A stretch of 64,000 bases of DNA from Cycas panzhihuaensis (lineage: Eukaryota > Cycadophyta). Shown in pieces: positions 49,055-60,900 of the stretch (the first letter of the stretch is position 1; every line of letters starts with the position of its first letter). The notes under the pieces were generated by a model. That model was not told where the DNA came from. It ran no database searches and worked only from the letters and a program-made list of their open reading frames with translations. The stretch is from positions 72,795,741 to 72,859,740 of the forward strand of contig CM041465.1 in the NCBI GenBank assembly GCA_023213395.1, in the 5' to 3' direction. The translations under genes were made by a program, and so were the position numbers.

Positions 49055-49502
49055 TATTAAAACATAATATTTAGTGTGGGTATATTATACACATCACTTT
49101 CTACCATTCACCTACTTCGAGATGTGTGAGATATATATATATCTATGTTATCCCATTATTGGATGATGTAAAGGCTTATTATATTTGATAGGCTACTCAT
49201 GAGGTAATATTCACTATTTATATGTACCGTCACCACTTGAGAACTTGATGAAGGAGAGAGGAGAGAGATGTAATCCTTATGATCATAAGGATTACATCTG
49301 ACTCTACCTTCTCTTGTGGTTTTTTCCACAATGGGTCTTTCACATATAAATCTTGGTGTCTTGTGGTGATGATTATGTTTGATGACTATTTCTTTACTTT
49401 ACATTCATGTTGATGTGTTATATGTACATACTCATGAGTCTATTATTGCATGCATATTTTTTAACATGGTATTAGAGCAATCCTATTCCCTTTCTTTTAA
49501 CA
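49055..49502 (+). repeat. 3' LTR of element F
   Basis: This is about 448 bp, with one primer-site-containing unit (49467-49502) where the 5' LTR has two. It ends CTTTTAACA followed by AATAG. It carries a 32-bp perfect palindrome at 49267-49298 that the 5' LTR lacks. Confidence 0.85.
49267..49298. repeat. 32-bp perfect palindrome in the F 3' LTR
   Basis: Arms GATGTAATCCTTATGA and their exact reverse complement meet at the centre of GATC. The 5' LTR (about 45833-45864) has the left arm and centre but reads CAGAGTCCTA where the right arm completes here. Confidence 0.92.
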
Positions 49503-49507
49503 AATAG

Positions 49508-50081
49508 ATTACCCAAGGATTGAAATAAGAGATGCTACCAAAGAGCCAAAAAAGGAGGGAAATAAAAATTTCCTGCATGGATTCTTATATCAAACAAGGC
49601 CAATTTCTCCCCCAAACTAAAATACCTCCTTAATAACAAGTAAAGTAAATAAATCAATAAAATTAAATATTTGTTAAAATAAAAAAATAGAGTATATTTT
49701 CCATAAAATAACCTTATTTTTAAGAGAAACTAGTCATATTTTTCAAGCTACTAGGATAGCTAGTTCCAGGGCTCATTTTTATATTAGTGGTCTTATATTT
49801 TTTATAATTAGCTCCTTACAAGTTTAAATTTGTAGCTCCAGATTTATAACATCTTCATATTTGGTCTTCAATATTTATCATTCAACAATATATGTTGTTT
49901 AGTATAGGAATCCTCCAATCTACAATAAAAAATCTACTTTTAAAAAATATTATAACATATGCATTTTCAACAAAAAATATCCTAACTATAAGATGTTCAC
50001 TGAAAGGAAGACTCCCACAATTGAATCAACAATCCTATTAGTGATCATACCCTATATCTTTATCTCTAATATCAATTTTTA
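49508..50081. other. AT-rich spacer
   Basis: There are no genes or motifs that I can support. TCTCTAATATCAA at 50062-50074 resembles a minus-strand primer site beside R copy 3 but is too weak to call. Confidence 0.4.
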
Positions 50082-50430
50082 TGTGGTATGGTAGTGATAC
50101 TATATCTTAGGAATGGAGAAGAGAAGATAGTAAGTAAAACACAAAATGAGACTTTCTATTCTATTACTTTAAAAAATATACATACATATATAGAATTCTC
50201 TCTCATATATGAGATCTCTAAAACTCAACTTTGGTTTGTTTTTGTAGGATTGGCACATATACACACTTTTTATAACGATCATAATATAATATTTATAAAT
50301 TATTCAAGTAATACATGAGCATGAAGAGGAGATCCTAGTCAGCACTAATGAATTAAACATTAGTGAAAATATTATGCTAATAATCTACATCATATATATG
50401 ACACTATTTTACCTCCTACTTTATAATTTT
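50082..50430 (+). repeat. Dispersed repeat R, copy 3
   Basis: The first ~140 bp match 6961-7100 (shared TTTCTATTCTA and AAAATATACATACATATATA). The remainder matches 35620-35790. The middle ~350 bp found in copies 1 and 2 are missing. Confidence 0.68.
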
Positions 50431-50639
50431 TAAATTATAAGGATGCTTCTTTGTTATATGTGTATTTGTTTCATAGATATGAAACCATTAAGATTCATTC
50501 ATTATCTTGTTTTTTTGGATTTAAATAATATTCTTTTGTGTTGTGTGTCTCCTCTTCACAAATATAGTATTATTTTGGTTTTATACTTACGTCAATTCAT
50601 CTACTATTACTAAGCTAATTTTCCATAAGTCCATTCTTC

Positions 50640-52000
50640 TTGGCTTGCAACTTTAACCATGAAATTTCTTCCTTCAGCTTCTTTACTTTTGATGATTCTT
50701 CTTTTATCATCGTCTTATATGCTTTTCCTACACCCAATTCTTTAATTTCTTCATGTAATATTTTGAACATATTATCTTAAGTTCTCAATTCCTCTTAATC
50801 TAATTCCATCTCAAATCTCATTTCTAACTCTTTCGCTTTTGCAAATGATATATTTAGACATTTATTAATGCACTCTTCAACTTTAGTTGTAATGCATTCA
50901 CAAAGTAGTTTTTTAATAAGGAGTTTGGAAGTTACTCTCTACTTATAATGTTTATCACAATGAGGGATGTATGACTCAAGTAATCCAATACTAATTCTCC
51001 CAGTCAATGTTTGAGATTCCCTAATCTTTATGAAACAACTTCATTACTATGTAACTTTCAAAACCATTATTGGAACCAATTATAAATTTACTCCTAGGTT
51101 TAGTCTATGCATGCACTCCTTGTACTATATCAATGGTATTCCTCTTAATATACAAATGAACCTTCCCTTAACATTTTTCTAATTCATAATCCCTCTCACT
51201 TCAATCATGTTTTTAAATAAATACATATATTTAGTAACACCTATGGTTCCATAAAATATAAGCTAGATAAATGTATTCTCATTATGATAATTGGAAGAAG
51301 CCATCTTAGGAGGTGTCTTCAATCCTAATATTCCTCCACCTATTTTATTCACTTTTAGTGACAATCTTCCTTTTATGTTGTCTCTATTTCTTCCTTAAAT
51401 AATGGATTATTATATAAGGATTTCACTTGGATTATTTCCTCTACCCTTGGTATTTGTATTGTTAATGGTGTCCTTATTTAAAATGAAATATCTCCTAGTT
51501 CTAGTGGTGTATTAAATAGCTTCTTGATGAAATAGATTTTCCAAAGTGTCCCAGGACCTTCTACCTTATTCTAGTGACTACTTATACTCTTTATGCTTCC
51601 TTCTAATTCAAAAAATCCACTTCTCATTAGAATATCTTCTAAGATCAAATACAATGAGTGTTGTTTCTATTACCATAGTGGCTCCTTTATTTATAATTAT
51701 CTAGGGTGTTATTAACCCACACCTTTCTAATACTTTATCAGACTTCTCCTTAGTCTTTCCTATTGATAGTGTGCCTTCTTATACACCAATTTTAAGTTGC
51801 TTTATTTTTTGAAATGTATTATCTTTTTATGGCTTGATTTTAGTACTCCACTAACCAAAGGATTTTTAGATGGCATTAGAAGGTCCTTAAGTATTATGGT
51901 TTAGTTAAAACTTGCCATCACAATAATGGATAAGGTTTACTAGTCTTTTAAAATGCATTGTTAGCTACCTCCAAGCCTTAAGTTCTTTCCTACTCAATAA
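50640..52000 (-). pseudogene. Unidentified decayed coding region on the minus strand
   Basis: From about 51025 down to 50625 the minus strand reads in one frame with only three stops, two of them TAA in a Gln/Glu-rich context. It contains LESYIPHCDKHYK, then ECINKCLNISFAKAKELEMR, then a strongly charged helix including KEESSKVKKLKEEISWLK that looks like a coiled coil. Further upstream (about 51920-51050), after frameshifts, protein-like text continues, for example SWDTLENLFHQEAI, YTTRTRRYFILNKD and YGTIGVTKYMYLFKNMIEVR. I cannot assign a family. It is not copia gag or pol. A capsid or accessory protein of another retroelement, or an old pararetrovirus-like insert, are possibilities only. Confidence 0.45.
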
Positions 52001-52785
52001 ATTTATAATGAAATTAATGTTGACAATTATTAGGCCCACTGGCACTCTAATACTGCCTAATAATATAATTGTCTCATGTCTTTTTATTCCTTAATATTAA
52101 TTGCATATTAGGTCATTCATATTATATACAATAATTATGCAACATATGTCACATATGAAACATTCTTAAATACAACATAATCAACTAAACATTATTCACA
52201 TAAAACACACAAGATCTTCCTTATAACTCATTTATTTTATTAATCAACACTCAATACACTTGGTAAATTATTATATCAGTTACTTTGTCTATCTCTCACC
52301 ATTAAACCAATAAGATAAATGACCTATTTATACTCTTTTACATAGCCAATTACTTGAAAGGTCATGATTTCACAACATATCTTTTGTCCTTTTATAATAC
52401 AAAACCCTAGTTAATAATAATAAAATATATTTTCATATGTTTGTATGCCCATACAACTATATGATCTATTTTTAGAAGATTTGGTGTAGAGTCATCCTAA
52501 ATAAAGTGTTTGAAATTCTAGAACTATCTACTAATATTAGAACCATTCCAAAATCATTATATAATATGAAGAGAATTATTCCTTCAGATCTTATTCTATA
52601 ATCTACAACTATCCTAAGCATTCCAAAACCTTTCCACAATTGTTCCACACTAGATTTTCACTTATTTTACACTAAATCCCATCAAAAATATTCTCAAAAA
52701 TGTCTATAATTATTCCTAATCATATTTGTGTTAATTTCCTTACACATAATGTCCTATAATAAAGATAAGGATAAGATTAAGTGCT
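52001..52785. other. AT-rich spacer
   Basis: I found no recognisable feature on either strand. Confidence 0.4.
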
Positions 52786-53260
52786 AAGCCATGGAAGATT
52801 AGTAAAATTCAATCTTAAAATATGAGGCATGGGAACTTATTAAAATTCCCATTGATAAGAGACTAATTAGATGCTAATGGATCTACAAAGTCAATTTTCA
52901 TCTATATAGATCAATTGGTAAGTATATACCTCTTTTTTTTTTAACCAAAGGTTATGCTCATGTTGAAGTTGTGGAGTTCAAGAAGACATTTGATCTGGTC
53001 ACAAAGATGATAGCCATCAAATTGTTGATTAGCACTATGACACACTTTGACTGGATATTGTATCAAATGGATGCATATAGTATCTTCTTAAATGATATTA
53101 TTAAGGTTGAGGTATATATGTAGTAACTTGGGAGATTTATGAAAAAAGGATGAGAACATCTTAGTTTTAGGCTTATAAAAGTTGTATATAGGTTAGAGTA
53201 AGCAACAAAGGCTTAGCATGCTCAAATTAATGACTACTTTATAACCCATGGAATCTTCCT
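52786..53260 (+). pseudogene. Copia reverse transcriptase fragment
   Basis: This is a diverged piece of copia RT: YEAWELIKIPIDKR (52832), WIYKVNFH (52879), LTKGYAHVEVVEFKKTFD (52942), LYQMDAYSIFLND, LIKVVYRLE and INDYFITHGI near 53227. The catalytic YVDD part and everything after it are missing. It precedes gag/protease sequence of copia H, the reverse of the normal order, so it belongs to a different, truncated element. Confidence 0.72.
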
Positions 53261-53339
53261 TATTCATAATATGTGTTTGTGATAGGTTTAATAATTGCAA
53301 CAAAAGTCTCCACTATTAATTTGATGGATTAGGAAGCAT

Positions 53340-54071
53340 GCTTCTACAATATGAACAAACATTAAAGAAATATTCTAGAGAGGGCACTTCCCTAGAGAAT
53401 ACCTTTATAGTCAAATAGAAGAATAACAATAAACAAATTAACTTATAGCCCTTATAAAGAAGTATAAAGGTCTAATTCAAAATCAAAATAAGTCAAAGTG
53501 TAATATAAAAAGAAGTGGCTTAAATCATAAGGTAAAATATTTTTGCCATGGTAAATTGGGTCACTTTGTTAATGCTTATAAGAAAGACAACAAGATATGC
53601 CCCTAAAGGCAAGAAGATATAGAGTAAATGTTGAAGAAAATAATGAAGTGAAAACGTATCACTTATTTATAGCATATATAATTAAGATAGTTCTAGTAGA
53701 AGAATGGTTGATTAATTCAAGAGTGTCAAGGTAAATGGCTAATTAACATGACTAGTTTATTGAGTTTAACATACAAAAACAACAAGGAGTGTTAATGTAT
53801 TTAGTTGGTAGTCTTAAACATAAAGTACAAGGTGTCAATATAATTCCATAAAATTACTAAACAAGGAAGTAAGAAATATTTATGATATTCTTTATGTATC
53901 TAGTCTAAAGAAATACTTAATTAGAATAAATAGTAAAGGCAATAATTTAAAGTTGAATTTGATGGAAAGAAGTGTCATATAATAAACAAAAATAGTAGAT
54001 GAATGCCTTTACAAATTTATGACTTCCATTATAAAATCATTATCAACAAAAAAAAAATTGTAAGTAGATTA
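53340..54071 (+). pseudogene. Copia H, gag end and protease
   Basis: Decayed gag tail leads to a zinc-knuckle-like CHGKLGHFVNAYKKD near 53556 (last Cys again Tyr), then a protease region readable around 53616-53850: EEWLINSRVSR where the D-S-G-A-S site should be (Asp to Asn, Gly to Arg), and VLMYLVGSLKHKVQG. The element is cut at about 54071 by minus-strand element G and resumes at 57254. Confidence 0.65.
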
Positions 54072-54246
54072 TGACACCATTGATATTGATTAACACCATC
54101 GAAACATCCTTACATCAAGATCAAATCATATGATATATTGACTATGAGTGGGATCCTCCATAAAATACTGACATCATAATAAAATAATTACATAAATATG
54201 CATTACTTACTATGCCTCATCAAGCGTGAACCAAGATATTCTAACA
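54072..54246 (-). repeat. 3' LTR of element G
   Basis: It starts (minus strand) TGTTAGAATATC next to the purine tract. It matches 57085-57253 well and lacks about 100 bp of the 5' copy at its far end. Confidence 0.75.
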
Positions 54247-54676
54247 CTCCCCCTTAATACATATTTAGGTTGTTTGAATTTACAACATCTTGTCCTTGGA
54301 AATGTCTTAAAGATAATGTCTTCAACTTGATCTTTATCTTCAATCATGTAATGATATCTTTGTTATAAGATGAAGTCTTCAAGTCAGTCTTTGTCTTCAA
54401 TCCTATACGGATGTCTTTACTATAATAGCTTTAGTAAGTAATGATCCTTAAACTTGAAATTCTTTATATTAATATGCAAATCTTGATTCTTCATCATAGT
54501 TGATCCAATTTATTTTTTATGTAGATCTTGTGAATCTTCACAAATGCCAACAACATATTTAAATTTTGTATTAAGCCTAACTTCAATAATAACCTATGTA
54601 TAAGTAGAATTATCTGTAAAATAAATGTTAGCATCTTGTATGAATTCTTCTTCTTGATCAATAATTTCTTCAACCT

Positions 54677-55402
54677 TTAAACAAAATCTTCATCGACTTG
54701 TAAATTCTTTAGACTTGAATCAATACTTAAATTAGGAACATTAGTTGAACTTGAATTAATAGATAGAAGTAAATCACTAGACTTATCAAATTCATAATCA
54801 ATATCCTTTGAAATAATAGGAATATTTAAAGAAACTTTTATTACTTAATCAGTAGACATTTTAGTAGTAGTAATTGGTTCATCACTCTCAATATCTTTAA
54901 TAGTAGTAGTTTTAATAATGCATTCAATTGTAGTTTCCTTACATTTAGTAGTAGTTTCATCAATACTTATACTTTCTTTATCAATATCTTGATATACCTT
55001 TTTATTGGTAGTACTTTTTTCATTCTTTTTACTTATATCATAATCATCAATAATCTTATTTGCCTTATCAACAATCTATTGTATCTCTTTAAGAGTTTGT
55101 TTAAATATATCCTTCAAAAAATTCTAAGCTTCTTTAGTAGTACTAACATGTTGAACCTTAGGAATGACAAAATGATATGCTAAAGGAAGCTCAACCTTAT
55201 CTAATATAATAAGAATAATAATAATTGCTTCTTTGATTTTCTTCTTAAGTTTTTCCCTTTCTTCTTTATCGTCAGGAATACCATATGCATTAGTAACAAC
55301 TCTCCATAATCCTCTAGCTATGAACAGACATCTCATTCTAATTATCCAAAAAAGGTAGTTTTTTCCATTACACTTAGGTATCAAAAGAAACATATCCCTC
55401 AA
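54677..55402 (-). pseudogene. Element G gag-like frame
   Basis: This is 241 codons in one frame with three internal stops. The N-terminal ~110 codons are copia gag: CNGKNYLFWIIRMRCLFIARG and LWRVV, where the short C-N-G-K-N-Y segment is the typical gag start motif, then HVSTTKEA-stop-NFLKDIF. The second half is low complexity, rich in Thr, Ser, Ile and Asp (for example DETTTKCKETTIECI), and replaces the zinc knuckle and pol. The first Met is at 55402. Gag without pol is known from other non-autonomous plant elements; here the unusual C-terminal half has no match in the window. Confidence 0.7.
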
Positions 55403-56963
55403 GTAATATTCATCTCATATATAAATATAATTATGTCATTCTCCTCCATAATTGTAAGTGTGTACTACAAAAAAATACATCACATATCAACTTATATGTC
55501 CAATCTTCTCAAATTTAGGACCTCCTTCATAGTAATCAAATAAGTAATGAAGAATCAAAAAATTCATCTTAAAAGCATACAAGATAGGCCATATGATCAC
55601 AAAAATCTATCAATAAAATAATGGTAACCTTGTCCTTAATTTTAGGACCTCCTTCTACCTCCTAGTCCTTTGTAAGACCCAAATATACAAATTACAATAA
55701 ATTTCCTTAAAAATAATTTATAATAGCCTTTTAGGGTTCAAAAAAATAGTTGCCCTAGGGTCAATAAATAGGTAGAAATATGATGTAAGGAGGGCAAAGG
55801 AAACTTTTATTTGGTTACCATGCAGGGATCTAACATAAAAATTTAACTTTATACTAAAATTTCTCTATGAAAATAACATTAAAATATATCAAATTATATA
55901 TCAAAATACTAGGCTCTAAGTCAATATTCCAATGGTTTAGACAATTTAGAAAATGGACTCCTAGAACTAAAGATATTAAAAAAAATGCATAGGTACCTAT
56001 TTATAAAAAAAAAAAAAAAAAATTAGGATTTAATACCCTTTGCTAGTTAGTTTCTAGTCATATGTACTCCTCACGTGATTAGGGGCTAAACTGCATAAAG
56101 CTCTTAAACTTCATTTGAAGTTTTAATTTAATTTAATTTTTTTAAACATTAAAAAGAGAATTACCCTAATGTCAAATATTTATCATTGTGTAGATAAATT
56201 TCTAGTGAAAATAGGCATGGATTTAATCGATTAATTAAATTGATAATATCTTCAATCCATAAAAAAACATTATGACTCAATATATAAAATAGGCAATGAA
56301 TATTTATAGCAAGCAATTAAAATATTTCAACTGCAATTTAAAATATCAAATGACGAGTAGATTATACTAGCGATAAAAAATAAATCAATGTGGTTAATAG
56401 TAATGCAATCTCTAGAAATTCTATGGTAGTTAGCACACTTCATGCTGGGCAAACAAATCCATATAAATCATAGTTGTAGGGGTAGATTTCTACTTGACAC
56501 AAGGCACACTTCATACGAATAATAGATACTTAAAAAAGAAATTACTATTAACAAAAGTTCACTTCACAAACAGAGTGCAGGCAGTCCACACAAGGCAGGT
56601 ACTAGTAGGTAGGTTTCATAAATAAAACATGTACATCAAAGCCATGAATAAAATATGAATAATCCATTAATAGAATAGTAGACTAATGAAGTGTGCTAAT
56701 GAAACAAATAGAATGGAATGGTGATTGGCAAACTAGCAACGAGTGGTAGGTGCCAACACAAGTAGAGTTTTTGTCACTATAGGTAAATGAGTTCAATGGA
56801 GCTACTTCCACAATGTCACAACAATAAATTGACAATGGGCTCTATGGAGCCACCTCCTCATACAAAAAATTAGCAATGGAAACCTATAACAAACAAAATT
56901 CTTCTAATGAACAAGCCTTAAATAATCACACCAAAGTCTCCATAAAATCTTACATAACCTAGA
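55403..56963 (-). other. Leader of element G
   Basis: This is AT-rich untranslated DNA between primer site and gag-like frame; I found no feature in it except A-runs (56008-56022). Confidence 0.5.
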
Positions 56964-57253
56964 CACTTTGATACCATGTTAAAAACCATAACTAATAGAA
57001 AATAATATTTGCAAAAACAAAAATAGAACACTAGGATCATAATGATATCCTTAAGGTACCTCAATTTTGATTAAAACCATTGAAACATCCTTACATCAAG
57101 ATCAAATTATATGATACATTAAGTATGTATTTATAATACATAATATGACTATGCATGGGATCCTCAACAAAATACCAACATCATAATAAAATAATTACAT
57201 AATTATGCATTACTTATTATGCCTCATGAAGCATGAACCAAGTTATTCTAATA
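56964..57253 (-). repeat. 5' LTR and primer site of element G
   Basis: The LTR occupies 56977-57253 (plus-strand TGTTAAAAACC to TTCTAATA). The primer site, read on the minus strand as TGGTATCAAAGTG, ends at 56964 and touches the LTR. Confidence 0.78.
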
Positions 57254-57514
57254 GATATGGTCATCTATGATTTCATAGTCTTGCTTTAGTGAAAATATCC
57301 AATATGGTATTTAAATTGCCATCAATTTAAGAAGATCAAGGAGTAAATGAAGCTTATGTGATGGGAAAGGAAAGTAGAGAGAGACTTGCTAAAAGAAATA
57401 GTCTAGAAGGGCAGTATACAAATTGAGTTGGTTCATTTTGATATTTGTGGATCAACAAAGACACCATCCATTAACAAAGAACTATATGAAATGGGATATA
57501 TGTCTACCTAGTTT
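57254..57514 (+). pseudogene. Copia H, pre-integrase and start of integrase
   Basis: After G, H continues with RYGHL-stop-FHSLAL, MVFKLPSI, LAKRNSLEGQYTN and VHFDICGSTKTPSINKE: the pre-integrase histidine region and the first catalytic Asp of copia integrase. The reading ends at about 57500, where the LTR of element I begins. Confidence 0.7.
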
Positions 57515-57942
57515 TGAGACTCAAAGCATCTTCAAATATTCATATACTCAAATAAAAACTAAGCATAAGAATTAATCACAAAGTGCTCCAAAGCAATACT
57601 TACTTTATTAACTCATATCATAAAATTAAAGTATATCATATATGAAAAGATTATATGAAAGCCTCGTACATAAAACAAAAAGAGGTTGTTATAAAATATA
57701 AAGAGAATATAAATCATAGGATTATATAAGGTGACAATTGAAACCCTGGATGATTATACTAACTTATGACATTATAAATGAGGACAAAATACAACCCCAC
57801 ACAACTAGGTTCACAATATTAAGTTATGACTAAATCCATTTATATAAATGAGGCCCTCATAAAAAAAAAGTTATAACCACTACATTAATGATACAAAAGA
57901 TCTATTGGTGAATTAATGAAATAATTATTAATTCTCCTATCA
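57515..57942 (-). repeat. 3' LTR of element I
   Basis: It starts on the minus strand TGATAGGAGAATTAATAATT directly after the purine tract. The far end, near 57515 (TGAGACTC on the plus strand), is estimated from where copia H coding stops. Confidence 0.68.
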
Positions 57943-57952
57943 CCCTCCCTTA

Positions 57953-60900
57953 ATGATGAGTTCATTAATTATAACATCAAGGATAAGCTAAAATCTTTTG
58001 AATTTATCATGAGAGAGTGCTTTTATGAAGATATCTATAATATGTTCTTCAGTAGGCTTGTAGATCAAATCAATCTCACCATCATATACATGTTTCCTAA
58101 GAAAGTGATGGTGAACCTCAATGTATTTGGTTCTAGTATGAAACATAGGATTCTTAGTCAGCTTAAGAACATTTTGATTATCACAAAATAATGATGTAGC
58201 TTATATTTGACTAAGTCCAAGCTCGTCAAGAATCCTCCTAAGTTAGATAGTCTTAATAGTTGCATTAATGATGACTTTATACTCAACTTGAATTGAAGAT
58301 AGTGTGATATTAGGCTACTTTTTGTAAGATCATGAAACTAAAGTAGAACCCAAGTTAAAATAATATCCTAAGATTGATCTACATCTATATTTATATCTAG
58401 CCCAATCTATATTTGTGTAACCTATCAATAAAGGATTCTCCATGATAGTAATCAAGTCCAAACTAAAGAGTACCCTAAAGATATTTTAGGATCCTCACTA
58501 CTACTTTCTAATGTGAAATTTTGGGTTGTTTCATAATTCTGGAACAATCCTAACGACATAGGCAATATTTGGTCAAGTATGCATGAGGTAAATTAGTTTC
58601 CCTACATGTTGTCTATATAATGTTATATCCACAAGTTTTTCATGCTTATCAATATCTAATTTTAGATCTATCTCCATAGGAGTTAATGATGGTTTATATT
58701 CATCCATTCTATATGTTTAAAGAATTTTTTTTATATATTTTAACTATGAAATGAAAATATGGCTTGGCTCTTGCCAGACTTCCATGCTAAGAAAATAATA
58801 GAGCAACTTTAAGTCAGTCATCTCAAAGCTACTTTTTAGTTCTCCCTAAAGATATATAATCCACTCTATGTCATTACCAATTATTAATAAAGCATCGATA
58901 TAAAGTATAATTATAGTGATCAATCCATTATGGATTTTGATGTATAGATTTGAATTTGAATATGAGCAGATAAGTCCATGATTCTAAAGATAATCATCAA
59001 TCTTTGTATACCACACACGAGGTGATTGTTTATAGTTATATAATACCTTTTTCAATTTACAAACCAAGTGTTCTTTTTCATAAACAACAAAGTCAAGAGG
59101 TTGATTTATATAGATTAGCTCTTGCAAGTTGCCATTTAAGAGGGTGTTTTTTACATCTATTTAGTATACATGCCATTTGAATTAAGCTGCAAGTGCCATA
59201 ATAAGCCTAACAATGGTCATGTTGGCAATTGTTATAAATGTGTCATCATAGTCAATGCCTTCGATCTGTTTGAAACCTTTGGTAACCAAATGAGCTTTAT
59301 ATCGTTGAATGGAGCCATATGCATGAAATTTAGTTTTATGAATCCATCTATAATTAATTGGTCTTCCCTTAAGGTATCTCAACAAGCTCTTAAATATCAT
59401 TCTATAGGATAGAATCCATTTCTTCAGTCATTACTGCTTGTCATTTTGGATCTACAATAACTTCTTTGAAGGTATAGGGTTCAAGAGCTAATAATACTTC
59501 TACCATTGAGGTGAAATTAGTGGATGACCTATATTTTGATTGTCTCTTTGCTTATTATGGTGGTGAAGAAGTAGAAGAGATCATTTGCATGTATCATTTA
59601 GGTAACCATTTCAAAGTAGCTTCATCTTAAATATCCTTTGAAGGATTGATAGGTGAAGATGCAGATGTAGAGGTAGGTGGTGTAGACATAGAACCAAGAA
59701 TAAATGTTGATGGTGAAGGAACAATTTTTAGAGTAGAAGAAGCAACTGATACTTTATCTAATTGATCATCAAAGAATAAAATCTAATTGATATCCATATC
59801 CTAATTCTCTTCTAAGAATGCTACATCTTGAGATATATGAATTTGGTTAGTAGTAGGATCATATAATTTATATGCTTTATAGCCAAGTTGATAACCAATA
59901 AAGATATATTTCCTACTCTTATTATCCAACTTTTTCTTGTATTCTTTTAGTATGACTATGGATGATGTATAACCAAAAGTACATAAGTATGAAATTATAG
60001 ATTTTTTACTTGACCAGGTCTCCTTGGAAGTAATGTTTAACATAGCCTTGGTAGGGCTTCTGTTTATGAGATATATTGTTGTATGAAGGGATTCAACCCA
60101 AAATTGAAGTCTTGAACTCTTGGTGATAAGCATGACTTTTCCTTTGCTGACCAAGGTCCAATTCATACACTCAGCAACCCCATTATGTTGAGGGGTATAT
60201 GGGGTAGAAAATTATCATTTGATACCATTATCTTTATAAAATTGGGTGAACTTATTAAATGTGTATTTATCTCCATTATAATAATGAAGGATTTTTAATG
60301 GCCTTCCATATTTAATTTTCGTATTATGTTTAAATTCTTTGAATTTGTCAAGAGCTTTTGATTTCTATTTTATGAAATATACCCAAACTTTCCTAGAGTA
60401 ATCATCAATGAATATGATAAAGTAGCAACAACCTCCAAAGGATGCTTAAGATATAGGCCTATAAATATTAGAATATACCAGGCCTAAAGGTTCCTTGGTA
60501 TGCCAAGCTCTCCCATTTGAACTAAAAGGAGTTCAATGGTGTTTACCCATTATATAGGCCTTACAAATGAACTTAGTCTCCTTCATGTTTAGTATGCCAT
60601 GCCCCATATTAAATTTATAAAGCAAATAAAGGTTGGTCATATTCAAATGCCCTAGGCATTGATGTCATAATTGGTCTTTCAAAATCTTAGGAGAAATATA
60701 TGTCTAAGAAGTAAACCGATCATCTGAATTTGATGTAGAAATAGAAGGATTGGGAGATGAAGTTGAATTGCTTCAAGAACCAAATTCATGTGTATGGATC
60801 AATGGTCTGGTCATAACATCAAGTTTATAGAGTCCTTGATCTTCGTATCCTAAGGTAATTAAATTGCCATTCATATATGTAATTAGGAATTTTCCAAAAT

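Larger units (their letters stand above)
45620..49502 (+). mobile_element. Non-autonomous LTR retrotransposon F (LARD-like)
   Basis: The 3883-bp element has LTRs with inverted ends TGTTAAAA/TTTTAACA (first bases mutated), a primer site at 46103, a polypurine tract ATGGGGGG at 49046-49053 and a 5-bp TSD. The 2.95-kb interior has no gag or pol motif on either strand. The longest open piece of note (48679-48945, 88 codons) has no recognisable domain. It matches the description of a large retrotransposon derivative that depends on proteins from other elements. Confidence 0.88.
54072..57253 (-). mobile_element. Gag-only LTR retrotransposon G, inserted in copia H
   Basis: On the minus strand: 5' LTR 57253-56977, primer site TGGTATCAAAGTG (56976-56964), leader, a gag-like frame 55402-54677, purine tract TAAGGGGGAG (54256-54247) and 3' LTR 54246-54072. 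No protease, integrase or RT can be found. The host element H reads on both sides in the other orientation. Flanks GATTA and GATAT may be a mutated duplication. Like F, it would depend on other elements for enzymes. Confidence 0.78.

Noticed and set aside
49467-49510. Primer site after the F 3' LTR read as the start of a second tandem element
   Set aside because: The TSD AATAG follows 36 bp later, so this segment belongs to the LTR and the element ends at 49502.
50062-50082. Possible minus-strand primer site next to R copy 3
   Set aside because: Several mismatches and no supporting LTR boundary; too weak to call.
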